Part shown: in pieces, positions 31,851 to 41,894 of the stretch
Position numbering within the stretch: position 1 is the stretch's first letter
How the letters are laid out: each line of letters opens with the position of its first letter
NCBI RefSeq assembly: GCF_033097485.1
Contig: NZ_AP028634.1
Coordinates: 434,001-498,000, forward strand
Source of the DNA: Pyrofollis japonicus
Lineage (GTDB): Archaea > Thermoproteota > Thermoprotei_A > Sulfolobales > Pyrodictiaceae
Reading direction: 5' to 3'
DNA: 64,000 nucleotides
Program-made: the position numbers and the translations under genes
The notes under the pieces: model-generated
What the model was told of the DNA's origin: nothing
The model's input: only the letters and a program-made list of their open reading frames with translations
Databases searched by the model: none

Positions 31851-32938
31851 AGCAGCCTATCAAGCCCTACTTTGTTTTTAGCTGAGACGGGGACTACATC
31901 TCTTATTCCCGGATATAATGCGGACACAAGTCCCGAGATAAGCTCAAGCCGGTGTTTTAGCTCCTCTTCGTTCCCAATAAGATCTATCTTATTTGCGGCG
32001 ATAATCATAGGCTTATCGACAACACCTATTCGTCTAAGCACGTCAATACCCTCTCCTAGTTTTTCTACAAGCACGTCTTCTCTCTCAGAAACATCTACGA
32101 CGTACAATACGATATCGGCGGTTGCGGCCTCTTCAAGGGTAGAGTGGAAGGCCTCAATGATCTCTACGGGTATATCCGATATAAAGCCCACAGTATCTAC
32201 GAGCGCAAAACGGAATCCGTTATGGCTTATAGCCTTTACTTTAGGAGAAAGTGTTGTAAAGTACTCTGGCCCTATGGACTTCGATTCGTGTGTTAAGGAG
32301 TTAAATAGCGTGGTTTTTCCCACGCTTGCATAACCTACTATAGCTACGTGTGGTAAGCCTGCACTCCTCCTTTTAGATCTCTCAAGTTCTCTTCTCTTCC
32401 TCAACCGTTCAAGCTCCCGCCTTATCCGGGCAATCCTTGAGACCATGTACCTGTAATAGGCATCTACCGCGTATCCGCCTGGGCCCAGGAAACCTGGTAG
32501 CTCACGGAGCTTCGCAAGCCTTATTGCCTCCTTTATTACGGGGAGCTGGTGCTTGAGCCTAGCAAGCTCTATCTGCAGCTTGGCCTCGCGGCTGCCAGCA
32601 TGAAGAGCGAATATTTCGAGAATCAGCATAGTTCTATCAATTGTCTCTACCTTCGCTTCTCTAATTATTCTAAAGTACTCGCGGGGTCGAAGCTCATCGT
32701 AGACTATTATACGAGCACCGTCCTTGCCTTGTAGCTCACTGGCCTTCTCTGCGACCTCTCTGAGCTTTGCTTGACTAAGCAAACGTGAGCGTGAAACCCT
32801 TCGGTATCTTACATAGTCGTAAAGACGGTATCCTGCAGTATCGAGTAAGGCAAGTGCCTCCTTGAGCTGCCAATCACTTATATCTCTCGGTATAAGCAGC
32901 AACGCGTCCTTGAAGTAGCCATTTTTCTCCTTAGTCAT
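31796..32938 (-). CDS. hflX: GTPase HflX
   Basis: A ribosome-associated GTPase. An N-terminal HflX domain (residues 1-130) and a coiled segment [18 protein letters not shown] precede the G domain: P-loop [15 protein letters not shown] near 202, switch regions YFTTLSPK and [14 protein letters not shown] near the G4 position, VSAKNK as G5. 380 residues, full length for archaea. It heads a run with trm56, tfe and the cytosine methyltransferase. Confidence 0.93.
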   Translation of the reverse strand: MTKEKNGYFKDALLLIPRDISDWQLKEALALLDTAGYRLYDYVRYRRVSRSRLLSQAKLREVAEKASELQGKDGARIIVYDELRPREYFRIIREAKVETIDRTMLILEIFALHAGSREAKLQIELARLKHQLPVIKEAIRLAKLRELPGFLGPGGYAVDAYYRYMVSRIARIRRELERLRKRRELERSKRRSAGLPHVAIVGYASVGKTTLFNSLTHESKSIGPEYFTTLSPKVKAISHNGFRFALVDTVGFISDIPVEIIEAFHSTLEEAATADIVLYVVDVSEREDVLVEKLGEGIDVLRRIGVVDKPMIIAANKIDLIGNEEELKHRLELISGLVSALYPGIRDVVPVSAKNKVGLDRLLCRLSTLLKDMERYMFYA

Positions 32939-33065
32939 GCCGCCTTCTCTTCCCCTAGCTAGTTGCTAAATCACCGTATTGCTGAGATGGAGTAAGTACC
33001 TAGAGCCCCTAAAATAGCTCAGTCCCGGGCCACATGCTCTTAGATAATATAACTATAAGGCATAC

Positions 33066-33671
33066 TTAGTCTTCGCGCAGCTCTGCTACATCGCCTAATG
33101 TTAAGTAGAAGTCCTCAGAGCCCTCGGCCTCTTCTTCTTCCTCGGCTACTGGCTCAAGAAGCTTTACTCCTAGAACACGCTCAAGCCTCATAGCAAGATC
33201 GACCGGGGGCACAAGGGACCCTGACTCTATTCTGCGAATAACGTTTTCACCCACCTTGACTCTCTGTGCAAGCTCTTTCTGGGTTAACCCTAGGCGTTCA
33301 CGTGCACGCCTAACACGCTCAGCATAGTCTTCAACAACCTCGTACTTTTCTACGAGTCCGAGCCCGCTTCTTCTCCTAGCTGGGCGAGGCCTAGCTGCCC
33401 TTCTCTGCTCGGTTCTTACACTAGGCTTTGTAGGTCTTTGAGGAGGCTCCCTTTGCTGCGTGATTGGTGCTTCCCTAGGCTTAGGCTGTGCAAGCCTTAG
33501 ACGCAATGGTGTATCGGTGGCTGTTCTGCGCGCCCTCGACATGTACTTTCGATAGCATCTCTCGCATACAATCATCTCAACACCGTCAACATAGATAGTG
33601 TAAGCCCTCCCCTCTATCGGCGCTCCGCACATTTCGCAATACAGTACCTGGCCCCGTCTCCTAGTACTCAT
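33066..33671 (-). CDS. Multiprotein bridging factor aMBF1
   Basis: Archaeal MBF1, a ribosome- and transcription-linked factor. The N-terminal zinc ribbon has CEMCGAPI and CERCYRKY. A proline/arginine linker (residues 48-105) leads to the HTH_3 domain: RRARERLGLTQKELAQRVKV and ENVIRRIESGSLVPP. The acidic tail (EEEEEAEG) is typical. 201 residues. It is divergent from PAN with a 68-base promoter gap, and 127 bases upstream of hflX. Confidence 0.93.
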   Translation of the reverse strand: MSTRRRGQVLYCEMCGAPIEGRAYTIYVDGVEMIVCERCYRKYMSRARRTATDTPLRLRLAQPKPREAPITQQREPPQRPTKPSVRTEQRRAARPRPARRRSGLGLVEKYEVVEDYAERVRRARERLGLTQKELAQRVKVGENVIRRIESGSLVPPVDLAMRLERVLGVKLLEPVAEEEEEAEGSEDFYLTLGDVAELRED

Positions 33672-33739
33672 TGCTGTAGTATCACCAGTGTAGTTATGGG
33701 CCGCAAACCATTATTTAGGTATTCATACGCTTCTAATAT

Positions 33740-34978
33740 ATGGATGAATGGTGGAAACAGGTTATGCCAGAGCAGGATACAAGTATTGAAGAAATGTACA
33801 GACAGTATATTATTCAGCTTGAAAGGAAAATTAGAGAGCTTGAAGCAGAACGTATGGAGCTGAGAAGAGAGCTTAGACGCTACAAAATGGAGGTTGATAA
33901 GCTTCTAAGCCCGCCTCTAATCGAGGCGGTCGTGCTAGGCGTATTGCCCGATGGAAGAGCAATAGTTAAGAGCAGTACGGGCCCGAATCTAGTGGTAAAT
34001 GTCTCATCACATATTGACGCTTCCAAGCTTGTACCAGGTACATATGTTGCTCTAAACCAACGTGGCTCAACAATAGTGGAGATTCTTCCACAGTACGAGG
34101 ACCCGTATGTAAGTGCAATGGAGGTTGCGGAGAGACCAAAAGTCACGTTTGACGATATAGGTGGTCTTGAAGAGCAGAAGCGCGAGCTATATGAGGCGAT
34201 TATACTGCCTTTAAAGAACCCAGACCTATTCCGTGAGCTTGGAATAGAGCCGCCAAAAGGCGTCCTCCTTTACGGCCCGCCGGGCTGTGGAAAGACTTTG
34301 CTAGCGAAAGCAGTTGCTTCAATGAGTAATGCGACGTTTATCCGCGTCGTGGGTTCAGAGTTCGTACATAAATACATCGGCGAGGGTGCAAGGATAGTAA
34401 GGGAGGTATTCAAGCTAGCAAGGAAGAAGGCGCCAGCCATTGTCTTTATTGACGAGATTGATGCGATTGCTGCTAAGAGAATTGATATAGGTACTAGCGG
34501 TGAGCGCGAGGTTCAGCGTACACTTATGCAGTTGCTCGCAGAGCTCGATGGCTTTGATCCACTTGGTAATGTAAAGGTGATAGCAGCGACTAATAGGATA
34601 GATATACTTGACCCAGCTATTCTGAGGCCAGGTCGATTTGACAGACTAGTATACGTGCCGCCGCCTAATGAGAAGGCCCGCGTAGAAATATTCCGCATAC
34701 ATACGAGGAAGATGAAGCTGAGCAATGATGTAGACTTCGTGCAGCTTGCAAAGCTTACGGAGGGCGCTACCGGTGCGGACATTCGTGCAATAGTAATAGA
34801 AGCAGGATACTTCGCGTTGCGCGACAACAGGAAGGTAGTAACTATGAAGGACTTCTTGGCGGCTATAGAGAAAGTTATGAAGAAGAGAAGAAGACCTTAC
34901 GCGGAAACAAGCGAGTACTTCGAGTCAGAGCTGCCGGTGGCAAAGAGAGACGAGAGTGCGGCCGTCATGCATATGTAG
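33740..34978 (+). CDS. pan: Proteasome-activating nucleotidase PAN
   Basis: A hexameric AAA ATPase that unfolds proteins for the 20S proteasome. An N-terminal coiled coil (about 13-55) is followed by an OB-like domain and the AAA module: Walker A GPPGCGKT (179-186), Walker [34 protein letters not shown]. 412 residues. The extreme C-terminus reads VMHM, so the gate-opening HbYX motif has histidine where tyrosine is usual. The ATG lies about 27 bases downstream of a TATA box (near 33708-33716), so it is likely leaderless. Confidence 0.95.
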   Translation: MDEWWKQVMPEQDTSIEEMYRQYIIQLERKIRELEAERMELRRELRRYKMEVDKLLSPPLIEAVVLGVLPDGRAIVKSSTGPNLVVNVSSHIDASKLVPGTYVALNQRGSTIVEILPQYEDPYVSAMEVAERPKVTFDDIGGLEEQKRELYEAIILPLKNPDLFRELGIEPPKGVLLYGPPGCGKTLLAKAVASMSNATFIRVVGSEFVHKYIGEGARIVREVFKLARKKAPAIVFIDEIDAIAAKRIDIGTSGEREVQRTLMQLLAELDGFDPLGNVKVIAATNRIDILDPAILRPGRFDRLVYVPPPNEKARVEIFRIHTRKMKLSNDVDFVQLAKLTEGATGADIRAIVIEAGYFALRDNRKVVTMKDFLAAIEKVMKKRRRPYAETSEYFESELPVAKRDESAAVMHM

Positions 34979-35027
34979 GCGATCTTCGAATGCACTCTTT
35001 CTAATACGTAACCTATCTCTGAAATCC

Positions 35028-35729
35028 TCATAAGCTCGTCCTGCTTTCTGCCTCCTTTAGTGACTTGTAGACCTTTCTGTAACGTAGCCATGTGGACGCC
35101 ATCCTTCTCACCATTATATTCCATTCGTCGTCGCTAACACGTTTATAGTGCATCTCAACCCTACCGTCCGACAGCACACGGAAACCCGTTTTGAGGTACT
35201 TTTCACCATTCCTTGTAGCAAACACCGTGCAGTAAGTAAGCAAACATACTATGGGTTTGAACCTCTTTCCGCCAAGGGCTTCAAGCGTGCATTCTCCTTT
35301 TTCGACGTCGAAGAAGATACACCTACCCATAGGCTCTGTATCGAGCCTATAGACTCTAACCCATCCTCCCGGCGTTCTTATGAGTTCGCTCGGCTGTTTC
35401 ATGATCTTTTCGGCCACGTTGCTCGGTAATTCACGTAGTTCATTTTCTAGGATAAATGCACCGCTTCTGAATACACAGCATTTGTTGCACCCCCTTGGAC
35501 ACTCCATACGAAATGCATCCTTAAGCACACCTTCGTTCATCTCTTCAAATACTTCAAGATTTACATGTGTGCCTGGAGTGGGTTTGAAGACTGCTAAGAG
35601 GCGTTTCAGCCTAGGACTATAGTATACGCCTTGAAACCACTTCTTCAGCCTAGCAGCTTCCCTCAATGCATAAATGTTCCATGCTCTATCGCCGCGCCGC
35701 GGCTCCTTTAGCACGTAAATCTTGCCCAT
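35028..35729 (-). CDS. YkgJ-like cysteine-cluster protein
   Basis: A 233-residue protein with the C-x3-C-x2-C-C cluster CPRGCNKCC near residue 79 plus later cysteines (RCIFFD, ECTLEA, VCLLTYC), as in the Fe-S or zinc-binding YkgJ/UPF0153 family. Function of the family is not settled. It ends in a helical basic tail. It is convergent with pan and 127 bases downstream of the metallopeptidase gene. Confidence 0.75.
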   Translation of the reverse strand: MGKIYVLKEPRRGDRAWNIYALREAARLKKWFQGVYYSPRLKRLLAVFKPTPGTHVNLEVFEEMNEGVLKDAFRMECPRGCNKCCVFRSGAFILENELRELPSNVAEKIMKQPSELIRTPGGWVRVYRLDTEPMGRCIFFDVEKGECTLEALGGKRFKPIVCLLTYCTVFATRNGEKYLKTGFRVLSDGRVEMHYKRVSDDEWNIMVRRMASTWLRYRKVYKSLKEAESRTSL

Positions 35730-35856
35730 ACTTTCGTGTCACCACCTTAGTCTGCAAGAGAGAAGAGCCACTGTCAGTTTATATAGTCTATAGAGCAGGC
35801 TGAAGACAAAATGATGCATCCAGGATAGTGCAGTAAAGACATGTATGTGTCGCACG

Positions 35857-36288
35857 TTAGCTATTTTCTATTCTTTTAAGAGACAGTTTCACGAGGCGGC
35901 ATAATGTCTCCACGTCTTCTTTTCTCAACTTCTCCTTGATCATCCTCTTGATATTTCTCCTCTTACTCCACTCGCCATGCGCTCTTAGCCCGCCACTAAA
36001 TGTGCGAGGAATATGAAGTAGTTCGTGAACGAGCGTCTCTACTATTTCCTCACAGCTGAGCCTAGGAAACTTTTCTGAGACAAGTTCAATAATATATGTC
36101 GGCTCGCAGATGCCTAGCTTAATAAAAGGCGAGGGGAGCCCCCATATACGTGCGAGTGCTGTAGTTTTTGAGCCCCTGCTCCAAGCTATATAGATCCTGT
36201 CTATTTTTATATAGCTTAGTCCAAGCTTTGAAATAAGGATTGCAAGGGCCTCGTCGAGCAGATGGTCACGTAAAAAACGCAGCGCCAA
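35857..36288 (-). CDS. Putative metallopeptidase (COG4900-like)
   Basis: A 143-residue protein with the zinc-protease motif HELLH in LVHELLHIPRTFSGGLRAHG, giving two histidines, the catalytic glutamate and a downstream H in L-R-A-H-G that may be the third ligand. An N-terminal region IYIAWSRGSKTTALARIWGL is conserved in this archaeal group. No signal peptide. It is 42 bases downstream of the PhoH-KH gene on the same strand. Substrate unknown. Confidence 0.7.
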   Translation of the reverse strand: MALRFLRDHLLDEALAILISKLGLSYIKIDRIYIAWSRGSKTTALARIWGLPSPFIKLGICEPTYIIELVSEKFPRLSCEEIVETLVHELLHIPRTFSGGLRAHGEWSKRRNIKRMIKEKLRKEDVETLCRLVKLSLKRIENS

Positions 36289-36330
36289 AAACTCCTACGC
36301 CTCGCTCTGCTCCCAGCTATGCTACCCGTG

Positions 36331-37497
36331 TTATCTGCGCTTCTTTCTTCTACCAGTCTCCTCTTCCTCGATTACTTCGTACGCCTTTACGCCGACTCCT
36401 AGGAGTTTTCTAAACACCGCGTCTAAGAACTTCACGTGGAAGCCGCGCTGGCCTACAAAGGCGCCAAACTCGTTGCTACGCACCTTTACCGCTAAGTAGG
36501 GTCCTTCGAAGTCGGCGTCTAGTACATGCTTGTAGATCCAGCTTACAGGGTGCACAGCTCTAATGATGTTTGTAAAGTCGAGTGTTAGCTCAACAGCCCT
36601 AAGTCTCATTTCTGTGTCTTGTTCTATTTTCTGGATCCTCTCGCCACCCTTGCCTACAAGCCTACCAAGGTAACCCTCCTTGACTATGATCAGAGCGTCT
36701 GGAACATGCTCTGCTGTTATCTCAAACTGTTTCTTAGCATCAACGAACTCAACAACTGTTATTACGTCGGCGTCTGGTGCATATATCCTTGCCGCGTCAA
36801 GGATTCTTTTTTCTATTTCGTTGAGTGGTCTATTCCTCATACGCATCTCTATTAGGAGGCGTATTCCACGCCTTGCTCCAGGTCTCACAATGTCTTTTAA
36901 GCCAAGGTCAACGACTTTTGCATTTTCTTCACCTATTAGTACTTCTCGCATCACAGTGGCACCATCCCTTTCAACTCCATGAGGCTTCTGGAACACGGGG
37001 TCGCCAGCTATTACGAACTTACTGTTTCTTCCAATTCTCATCAATATTTCGACGCTACTCTCTGGCGGAATATTTTGCGCATCATCTAAGAATATGATAG
37101 CATCATCAAACGTTCTTCCTCGCAGATAGTGCGTGTCAGCGAAAATGATCTTGCCTTCCTTTATTAGCTCCTCTACTTTATTCCACTCTATGAACTCCGA
37201 GAGTATGTCTCTTAGATACGCGAATGCAATCTCGTAGAACTGCTCGCCAAGCTCTTGTGCCGTAAGCTCCTTACCAGTAACTACGTCTACAACAGGTCTT
37301 GATATAATCAGTTTCTTATATTTCTCTTCAAGTATGGCATCTATACCGTAGAGCACGCTGAACAAGCTCTTGCCGCTGCCAGTAGGTCCAAATAATCCAA
37401 CTATCTCGTATTCATCGCTTTTGAGCGCTTGCAGCATCTCTTCCTGGCCCTTGCTCATAGGCTTAAGCTTCTCCAATAGCGCGCCCATTGCTAACAC
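36331..37497 (-). CDS. PhoH-family ATPase fused to KH domains
   Basis: 388 residues. The N-terminal half is a PhoH P-loop ATPase: Walker A GPTGSGKS (37-44), Walker B DAIIFLDDAQNIPPESS, then SKFVIAGDPVFQ. The C-terminal half holds RNA-binding KH-type modules, one with the G-x-x-G loop LGRLVGKGGERIQKIE, a second with FGAFVGQRGFHVKFLD, and a basic tail GRRKKRR. It is probably an RNA helicase-like or RNA-processing enzyme. The first ATG (37497) or the one at 37488 may start it. Confidence 0.85.
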   Translation of the reverse strand: MLAMGALLEKLKPMSKGQEEMLQALKSDEYEIVGLFGPTGSGKSLFSVLYGIDAILEEKYKKLIISRPVVDVVTGKELTAQELGEQFYEIAFAYLRDILSEFIEWNKVEELIKEGKIIFADTHYLRGRTFDDAIIFLDDAQNIPPESSVEILMRIGRNSKFVIAGDPVFQKPHGVERDGATVMREVLIGEENAKVVDLGLKDIVRPGARRGIRLLIEMRMRNRPLNEIEKRILDAARIYAPDADVITVVEFVDAKKQFEITAEHVPDALIIVKEGYLGRLVGKGGERIQKIEQDTEMRLRAVELTLDFTNIIRAVHPVSWIYKHVLDADFEGPYLAVKVRSNEFGAFVGQRGFHVKFLDAVFRKLLGVGVKAYEVIEEEETGRRKKRR

Positions 37498-37675
37498 CCT
37501 CCCCCAGCTACGAGACCCGAGAACAGCTTAGGAGTATAGGCGATCCTTTATCAGTCTTTAAACGAGTTGAGCAAAACGTGTACAAGATAAACAATACTAT
37601 ATTCATTATTCATAGACTTATGTGTACGAGCAGCTAATAACACTACTCGTACTACTAGGTTGCAAGGGCCACGCT

Positions 37676-38314
37676 ATGGGGAAAGTGCGGGACTGGAACC
37701 AAGAAAAACTAGAAGCTTGGCAAAGGCTATGGGAGGACCTTGAGATAGGCTATCTAGATACCGATATACTAGACGTGCTTGTAGAGTTCTTTCTTAGACC
37801 CAAGGCTTTTACCAAGAGTAGCTGCTCGGGTCGAATAACCGTAATTGATGCGGACTATCCTTGGAGCAAAGAAGAAACGGCAACAATATTCAAGAAGCAT
37901 GAACCCGTCAAGTCGGTTGAGATAGAACGATTACTCAAGGTTCCTCGAAGCACGCGCCTATGGCTTAGCGTTCAAGGGCCCATATACCATGTATATGTAA
38001 GAGACTTCGAGGAGGCTAAGGTGATACTTGAAGCAGCCAGAGAAGCCGGGTTTAAGCATAGCGGAATAATGGTCCTGGGTTATCCGATGCTAGTTGAACT
38101 ACGTACAGGTGTGCGTGCGGACATACTCTTAGCTGATAAGCAAGAAGTGCTAATAAAAGAAGAACGCATTGAAGACATAGTTAGCATAGCTAATGATGTC
38201 CTGGCCCAGGCAAAAGAGAGGAATAGAAGACTGTTAAGGGCGCTACGGGAAAGGAGGCCCCAAGAACTATGGCAGCCCGCGCGCGAGAAAGCCAAGCAAC
38301 TCGGCCTCCTATAG
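37676..38314 (+). CDS. taw3: tRNA wybutosine-synthesis protein Taw3
   Basis: A SAM-dependent N4-methylase acting on the yW-86 intermediate at G37 of tRNA-Phe. The TYW3 signature is clear: TKSSCSGRITVIDADYPW, IFKKHEPVKSVEIE, TRLWLSVQGPIYHVYVRDF, and AREAGFKHSGIMVLG. The GTG at 37622 would add 18 hydrophobic residues absent from the family, so I choose ATG 37676 (MGKVRDWNQEKLEAWQ, 212 residues). Confidence 0.9.
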   Translation: MGKVRDWNQEKLEAWQRLWEDLEIGYLDTDILDVLVEFFLRPKAFTKSSCSGRITVIDADYPWSKEETATIFKKHEPVKSVEIERLLKVPRSTRLWLSVQGPIYHVYVRDFEEAKVILEAAREAGFKHSGIMVLGYPMLVELRTGVRADILLADKQEVLIKEERIEDIVSIANDVLAQAKERNRRLLRALRERRPQELWQPAREKAKQLGLL

Positions 38315-38442
38315 TATTGTTCAGTACTTCTCATAGAATCGCACAGCCAAGGGGCGAAGAACAGCTAAGCCTATGAATATATTTTCCTCTACGGGGGATT
38401 AGGAACACAAACGGCTGAAAGCTCGGCGTGGGCTGATAGGCG

Positions 38443-38889
38443 ATGAGTGAGCCGTTTGAAGGGACTAGTGATGTTGAAGAACTGCGTGTCTCTGATGCAA
38501 TGGTTACTAATGTAGTCACTTGTGGCCCCGATGAGAATGTTACCAAAGCTGCACAAAAAATGGCGGAAAACGATGTGGGTAGCGTAGTAATTGTTAATGA
38601 GAAAGGCTCAATAGTAGGCATAATAACCGAAGGTGACATTGTTAGAAGAGTAGTAGCAAAAGGACTTGACCCGAATCGTACACTAGTACGTCACATTATG
38701 ACACCAAATCCTGTAACAATATACGAGGATGCCCCGCTCTCTGCTGCTGCAGACTTAATGAGCAGGAAGCGCATTGGGCACTTGCCGGTAGTCGATCGTG
38801 ACGGTAGACTTGTAGGAATAATTACGAGGAGCGATATAATACGCTATGCTCCAGGTCTTCTCGAAATACTGTATCTGAAGTCAGTGTAG
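38443..38889 (+). CDS. CBS-domain pair protein, first of five
   Basis: A 148-residue protein of two CBS domains: the first from VSDAMVTNVVTCGPDENVTK to VGIITEGDIVRRV, the second from VRHIMTPNPVTIYEDAPLS to LVGIITRSDIIRYAPG. Such pairs bind adenosine nucleotides or SAM. No effector domain is attached. It heads a same-strand run of five CBS-only genes up to 42704. ATG at 38443 with GGCGATG upstream. Confidence 0.9.
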   Translation: MSEPFEGTSDVEELRVSDAMVTNVVTCGPDENVTKAAQKMAENDVGSVVIVNEKGSIVGIITEGDIVRRVVAKGLDPNRTLVRHIMTPNPVTIYEDAPLSAAADLMSRKRIGHLPVVDRDGRLVGIITRSDIIRYAPGLLEILYLKSV

Positions 38890-39254
38890 ACTCAAGCATA
38901 AAGTACATAGTGATGTTTACCGATTAACGTGGAGATGCTGGGAGTCCGGGCTCTATGTCCGTGTTGGCGCCTTTACCTACTTGAGCGGCCGTAAGTATAT
39001 AGCCCACAATAAGTACCCTCTATAATATGGTGTAGAGCCTGACTCCACGCATAGCAGACTTATTCTACTATAAACACCCCCATGTTCTACCCAATGCAAG
39101 CATTGGTTTCCTGCGAAGACTCATACGTGATAATAGACTAAGGGTATTACCCGTAGTAAGCGATGAAAAAACACTCCGCCTAATTGGCCTAGTTAAGCGT
39201 GGCTCACTGCTAGAAGTATCTGCTACCCGTACAGAGGCAACTGCAAAGAACCTT

Positions 39255-39830
39255 ATGGAGGATCCTAAAATCACTGCTGTACCCAGTGACGATGCTGTAT
39301 CGGTTCTTCGCAAGATGCTTAAGTACGATGAATGGTATTCTCCCGTCATAGACGAGTCCGGCAAGTATCTTGGAATCTTTGGCCTTGAAAACGCTATAAA
39401 GCATATTCTCGACTCCGATGAAAGTGCACTACTAATTCCCATATCCGAGGTAATGCAAAAATCAGTAGTATATGTTGAACCAGATACTCCTGTACATAAA
39501 GTATGGCAACTAATGCGCAAGCATGGATTTGCAGCTCTTCCGGTGGTCAAGGAGGGCAAGATCGTTGGTGTGATTGCTGAATACGATCTACTATCTCGAG
39601 GATATACAAGGCCTGACTTCGAGGCAGATAGTTACCGTAAAGGCCCGTTCGTATATGAAGTTATGTCGACGCCGCCGGTAACCCTACTGCCTACTGCAAC
39701 CTTACGTGATGCGGCAGAGCTGATGATTAAACGTGACATAGGAAGAGTCTACATAGTCGATGAAGAAAAGCACCTCCTCGGAGTCATTGATAGAAGTGAT
39801 GTTGTCTCGAAATGGCTCTCAAGTAAGTAG
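39255..39830 (+). CDS. CBS-domain protein, second of five (start unresolved)
   Basis: The first ATG (39255) gives 191 residues with three CBS motifs (AKNLMEDPKITAVP just upstream, ISEVMQKSVVYVEPDTPVHK, VYEVMSTPPVTLLPTATLRD). The frame stays open upstream to a stop at 39033 and encodes an additional CBS half, including RLRVLPVVSDEKTLRLIGLV, without ATG, GTG or TTG. CTG 39039 or ATA 39051 could start it; a TATA-like CTATAATAT is at 39019-39027. With the extension it has four CBS domains, like its neighbours. Confidence 0.85.
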   Translation: MEDPKITAVPSDDAVSVLRKMLKYDEWYSPVIDESGKYLGIFGLENAIKHILDSDESALLIPISEVMQKSVVYVEPDTPVHKVWQLMRKHGFAALPVVKEGKIVGVIAEYDLLSRGYTRPDFEADSYRKGPFVYEVMSTPPVTLLPTATLRDAAELMIKRDIGRVYIVDEEKHLLGVIDRSDVVSKWLSSK

Positions 39831-39877
39831 TCTGGAGATGCATGTACGGCTTTTTAGTCTAGACTAAATAAGCTTGC

Positions 39878-40861
39878 GTGGAGCATCTAGTAAACTGGAA
39901 AGCTAGGGTGAAAGCAGTGTCAAGAGGTTACATCGTTCCACCTCGTAGGCCTGAGGGAATTCGCTGGCTACGTAGCGATGGTAAACCAAACTTTAGTGAC
40001 CGAGTCTATCGTAGCGAGAGAGATGCAAAAATCCTTGCACGTCGACCGGTATATACAATAACAAAAACGGCCACGATACTTGGAGCAGCAGAGGAAATAA
40101 CAAGGTACAATGTGAGAGCACTACCGGTAATTGTTCCTAATAAGGAGGTGTTGGAGGGAATAATTACTGCAACAGACCTGGTCAACTACCTTGGTGGCGG
40201 AGAGCTGTATAATATAGTCGTCAATAGGCATAACGGCAATATTTACTCTGCGTTACTACGTGAACATGTAGCTTCAATAATGAATCCTAACCCTGTATAC
40301 GTTACAGTAAACGATACTCTCGCGAAGATAATAGAGACGATGGTTACTAAGAATGTTGGCGTAGTCCCAGTGGTCTTTGAGGACATGAGCCTATGGGGTA
40401 TAATAACTGAGCACGACCTGGTAGAACATCTAGCCGAGAAAAATATTGGTAGAAAGGTAGAGGAAGTTATGACTAAAAACGTTATAACAGTAGACTCAAA
40501 GGCTTCAATAAAGGAAGCAGCAGAGACCATGATTAAATACGGTATCAGGAGGCTACCAATAATAGAAGAAGGAAAAATATGGGGCATGGTAACTGCTAAA
40601 GACATTGTCAGATTCTTTGGCTCGCATGATGTCTTCAGATACATAGAAACAGATCGAATCGAAGAGGCACTCAAGGCGCCAGTGAAGCTGGTAGGTTTAA
40701 GCGGCTATGTAACAATAGCACCTGATGCTGACGTAGGAGAAGCAGCTACGCTAATGAAGGAGAAAGGCGTAAGTAGCCTGCTTGTGGTAAAGGACGATGA
40801 ACTTGTTGGGATAATTACTGAGAGGGACGTCTTGTTCGCTGTAGCTACTAAGAAAGAGTAA
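39878..40861 (+). CDS. Four-CBS-domain protein, third of five
   Basis: 327 residues, four CBS repeats: LARRPVYTITKTATIL, VASIMNPNPVYVTVNDTLAK, KVEEVMTKNVITVDSKASIK, and KLVGLSGYVTIAPDADVGEA. Each ends in the usual G-I-I-T-x-x-D strand. An N-terminal extension of about 50 basic residues (KAVSRGYIVPPRRPEGIRWL) is not CBS. The TATA-like CTAAATAAG at 39863-39871 suggests the real start may be a GTG at 39908 or 39917 rather than 39878. Confidence 0.88.
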   Translation: MEHLVNWKARVKAVSRGYIVPPRRPEGIRWLRSDGKPNFSDRVYRSERDAKILARRPVYTITKTATILGAAEEITRYNVRALPVIVPNKEVLEGIITATDLVNYLGGGELYNIVVNRHNGNIYSALLREHVASIMNPNPVYVTVNDTLAKIIETMVTKNVGVVPVVFEDMSLWGIITEHDLVEHLAEKNIGRKVEEVMTKNVITVDSKASIKEAAETMIKYGIRRLPIIEEGKIWGMVTAKDIVRFFGSHDVFRYIETDRIEEALKAPVKLVGLSGYVTIAPDADVGEAATLMKEKGVSSLLVVKDDELVGIITERDVLFAVATKKE

Positions 40862-40977
40862 GCACTCTACTAGCGGCGTTGGCATATTTTACTTGTCTGT
40901 GCATATTGTTTTATTTGTGTTTTTTATGTTAAATGTTTTTAGTTATTATTGTAGTCTTGTTTCGTAAGGTGATGTAA

Positions 40978-41832
40978 ATGGCTTCATATCCGAGAGTAGA
41001 CGAGTATATGTCCTCTCCCGTTGTCGTTGTTAAGCCGAGCGATAATCTAGCTCATGTGCGAAACCTCATGATTCGTTACCGCGTAGGCCGCCTTGTCGTA
41101 ATAGATGATAATAATAGACCAATAGGTATTGTAACTAAGACTGATTTTCTCAAAGTTGCTTCGGGCTCGCTTGCTTCAAGACCCTTAGACTCGGTATTTG
41201 TTAGAGAAATTATGACGGGAGATGTGGTAACGATAACCCAGGGCCGCTCGTTAAGAGAGGCTGCAAGACTGATGCTGCAGCACAATATTGGAGGACTTCC
41301 CGTGGTTGATGAAGAAGGCAGGCTAGTAGGCATTATAACGAAGACTGATATCGTTAGGGCGTACGCTGAAAGGCTTCGGGGCAAATATAAGGCCTCTGAC
41401 TTCATGTACAGTGATGTACCTAAGGCGGCTCCTTCGCATAGTGTTTCCTACGTGATTGATCTTCTATATTCGCATCCGTCTCGAAGAGTGCTTGTGGTTG
41501 ATTCTGGCGAGATAGTCGGCATTATAGCTCCGAGCGATATAGCGTTCCTAGCCGAGTATCCATCGGTTTCGAGAACGAAATCTAAAAGTGTTAGACGCTT
41601 TGCGGAACTCCCTAAAGGCCGGCTTGGGCCTGTATACGAGTATACAATAATTACAGCGCAAGACGTCATGACTCCTGACCCCATAACTGTTGCCGAGGAT
41701 AGTGATTTAGCCGAAGCAGCTAAGCTAATGATAAGGCATGGATTTAGCTCTGTTCCTGTTGTTGGTGAAAAAGAGCCACTAGGAGTAGTAGTAAAGCATA
41801 ACATATTGCAAGCTATAGCTCAGAGCAAGTAG
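40978..41832 (+). CDS. Four-CBS-domain protein, fourth of five
   Basis: 284 residues with four CBS repeats: VDEYMSSPVVVVKPSDNLAH, VREIMTGDVVTITQGRSLRE, KASDFMYSDVPKAAPSHSVS, and AQDVMTPDPITVAEDSDLAE. ATG with GGTGAT four bases upstream. The third repeat is the most diverged. The gene has its own AT-rich promoter region (40900-40960), so the array is not one tight operon. Confidence 0.9.
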   Translation: MASYPRVDEYMSSPVVVVKPSDNLAHVRNLMIRYRVGRLVVIDDNNRPIGIVTKTDFLKVASGSLASRPLDSVFVREIMTGDVVTITQGRSLREAARLMLQHNIGGLPVVDEEGRLVGIITKTDIVRAYAERLRGKYKASDFMYSDVPKAAPSHSVSYVIDLLYSHPSRRVLVVDSGEIVGIIAPSDIAFLAEYPSVSRTKSKSVRRFAELPKGRLGPVYEYTIITAQDVMTPDPITVAEDSDLAEAAKLMIRHGFSSVPVVGEKEPLGVVVKHNILQAIAQSK

Positions 41833-41894
41833 CCGGTATAAGCATAGTAATTTGGGTGCTGCATTAAAACCGTCGCTGTTAGAGTGCTACAGGG

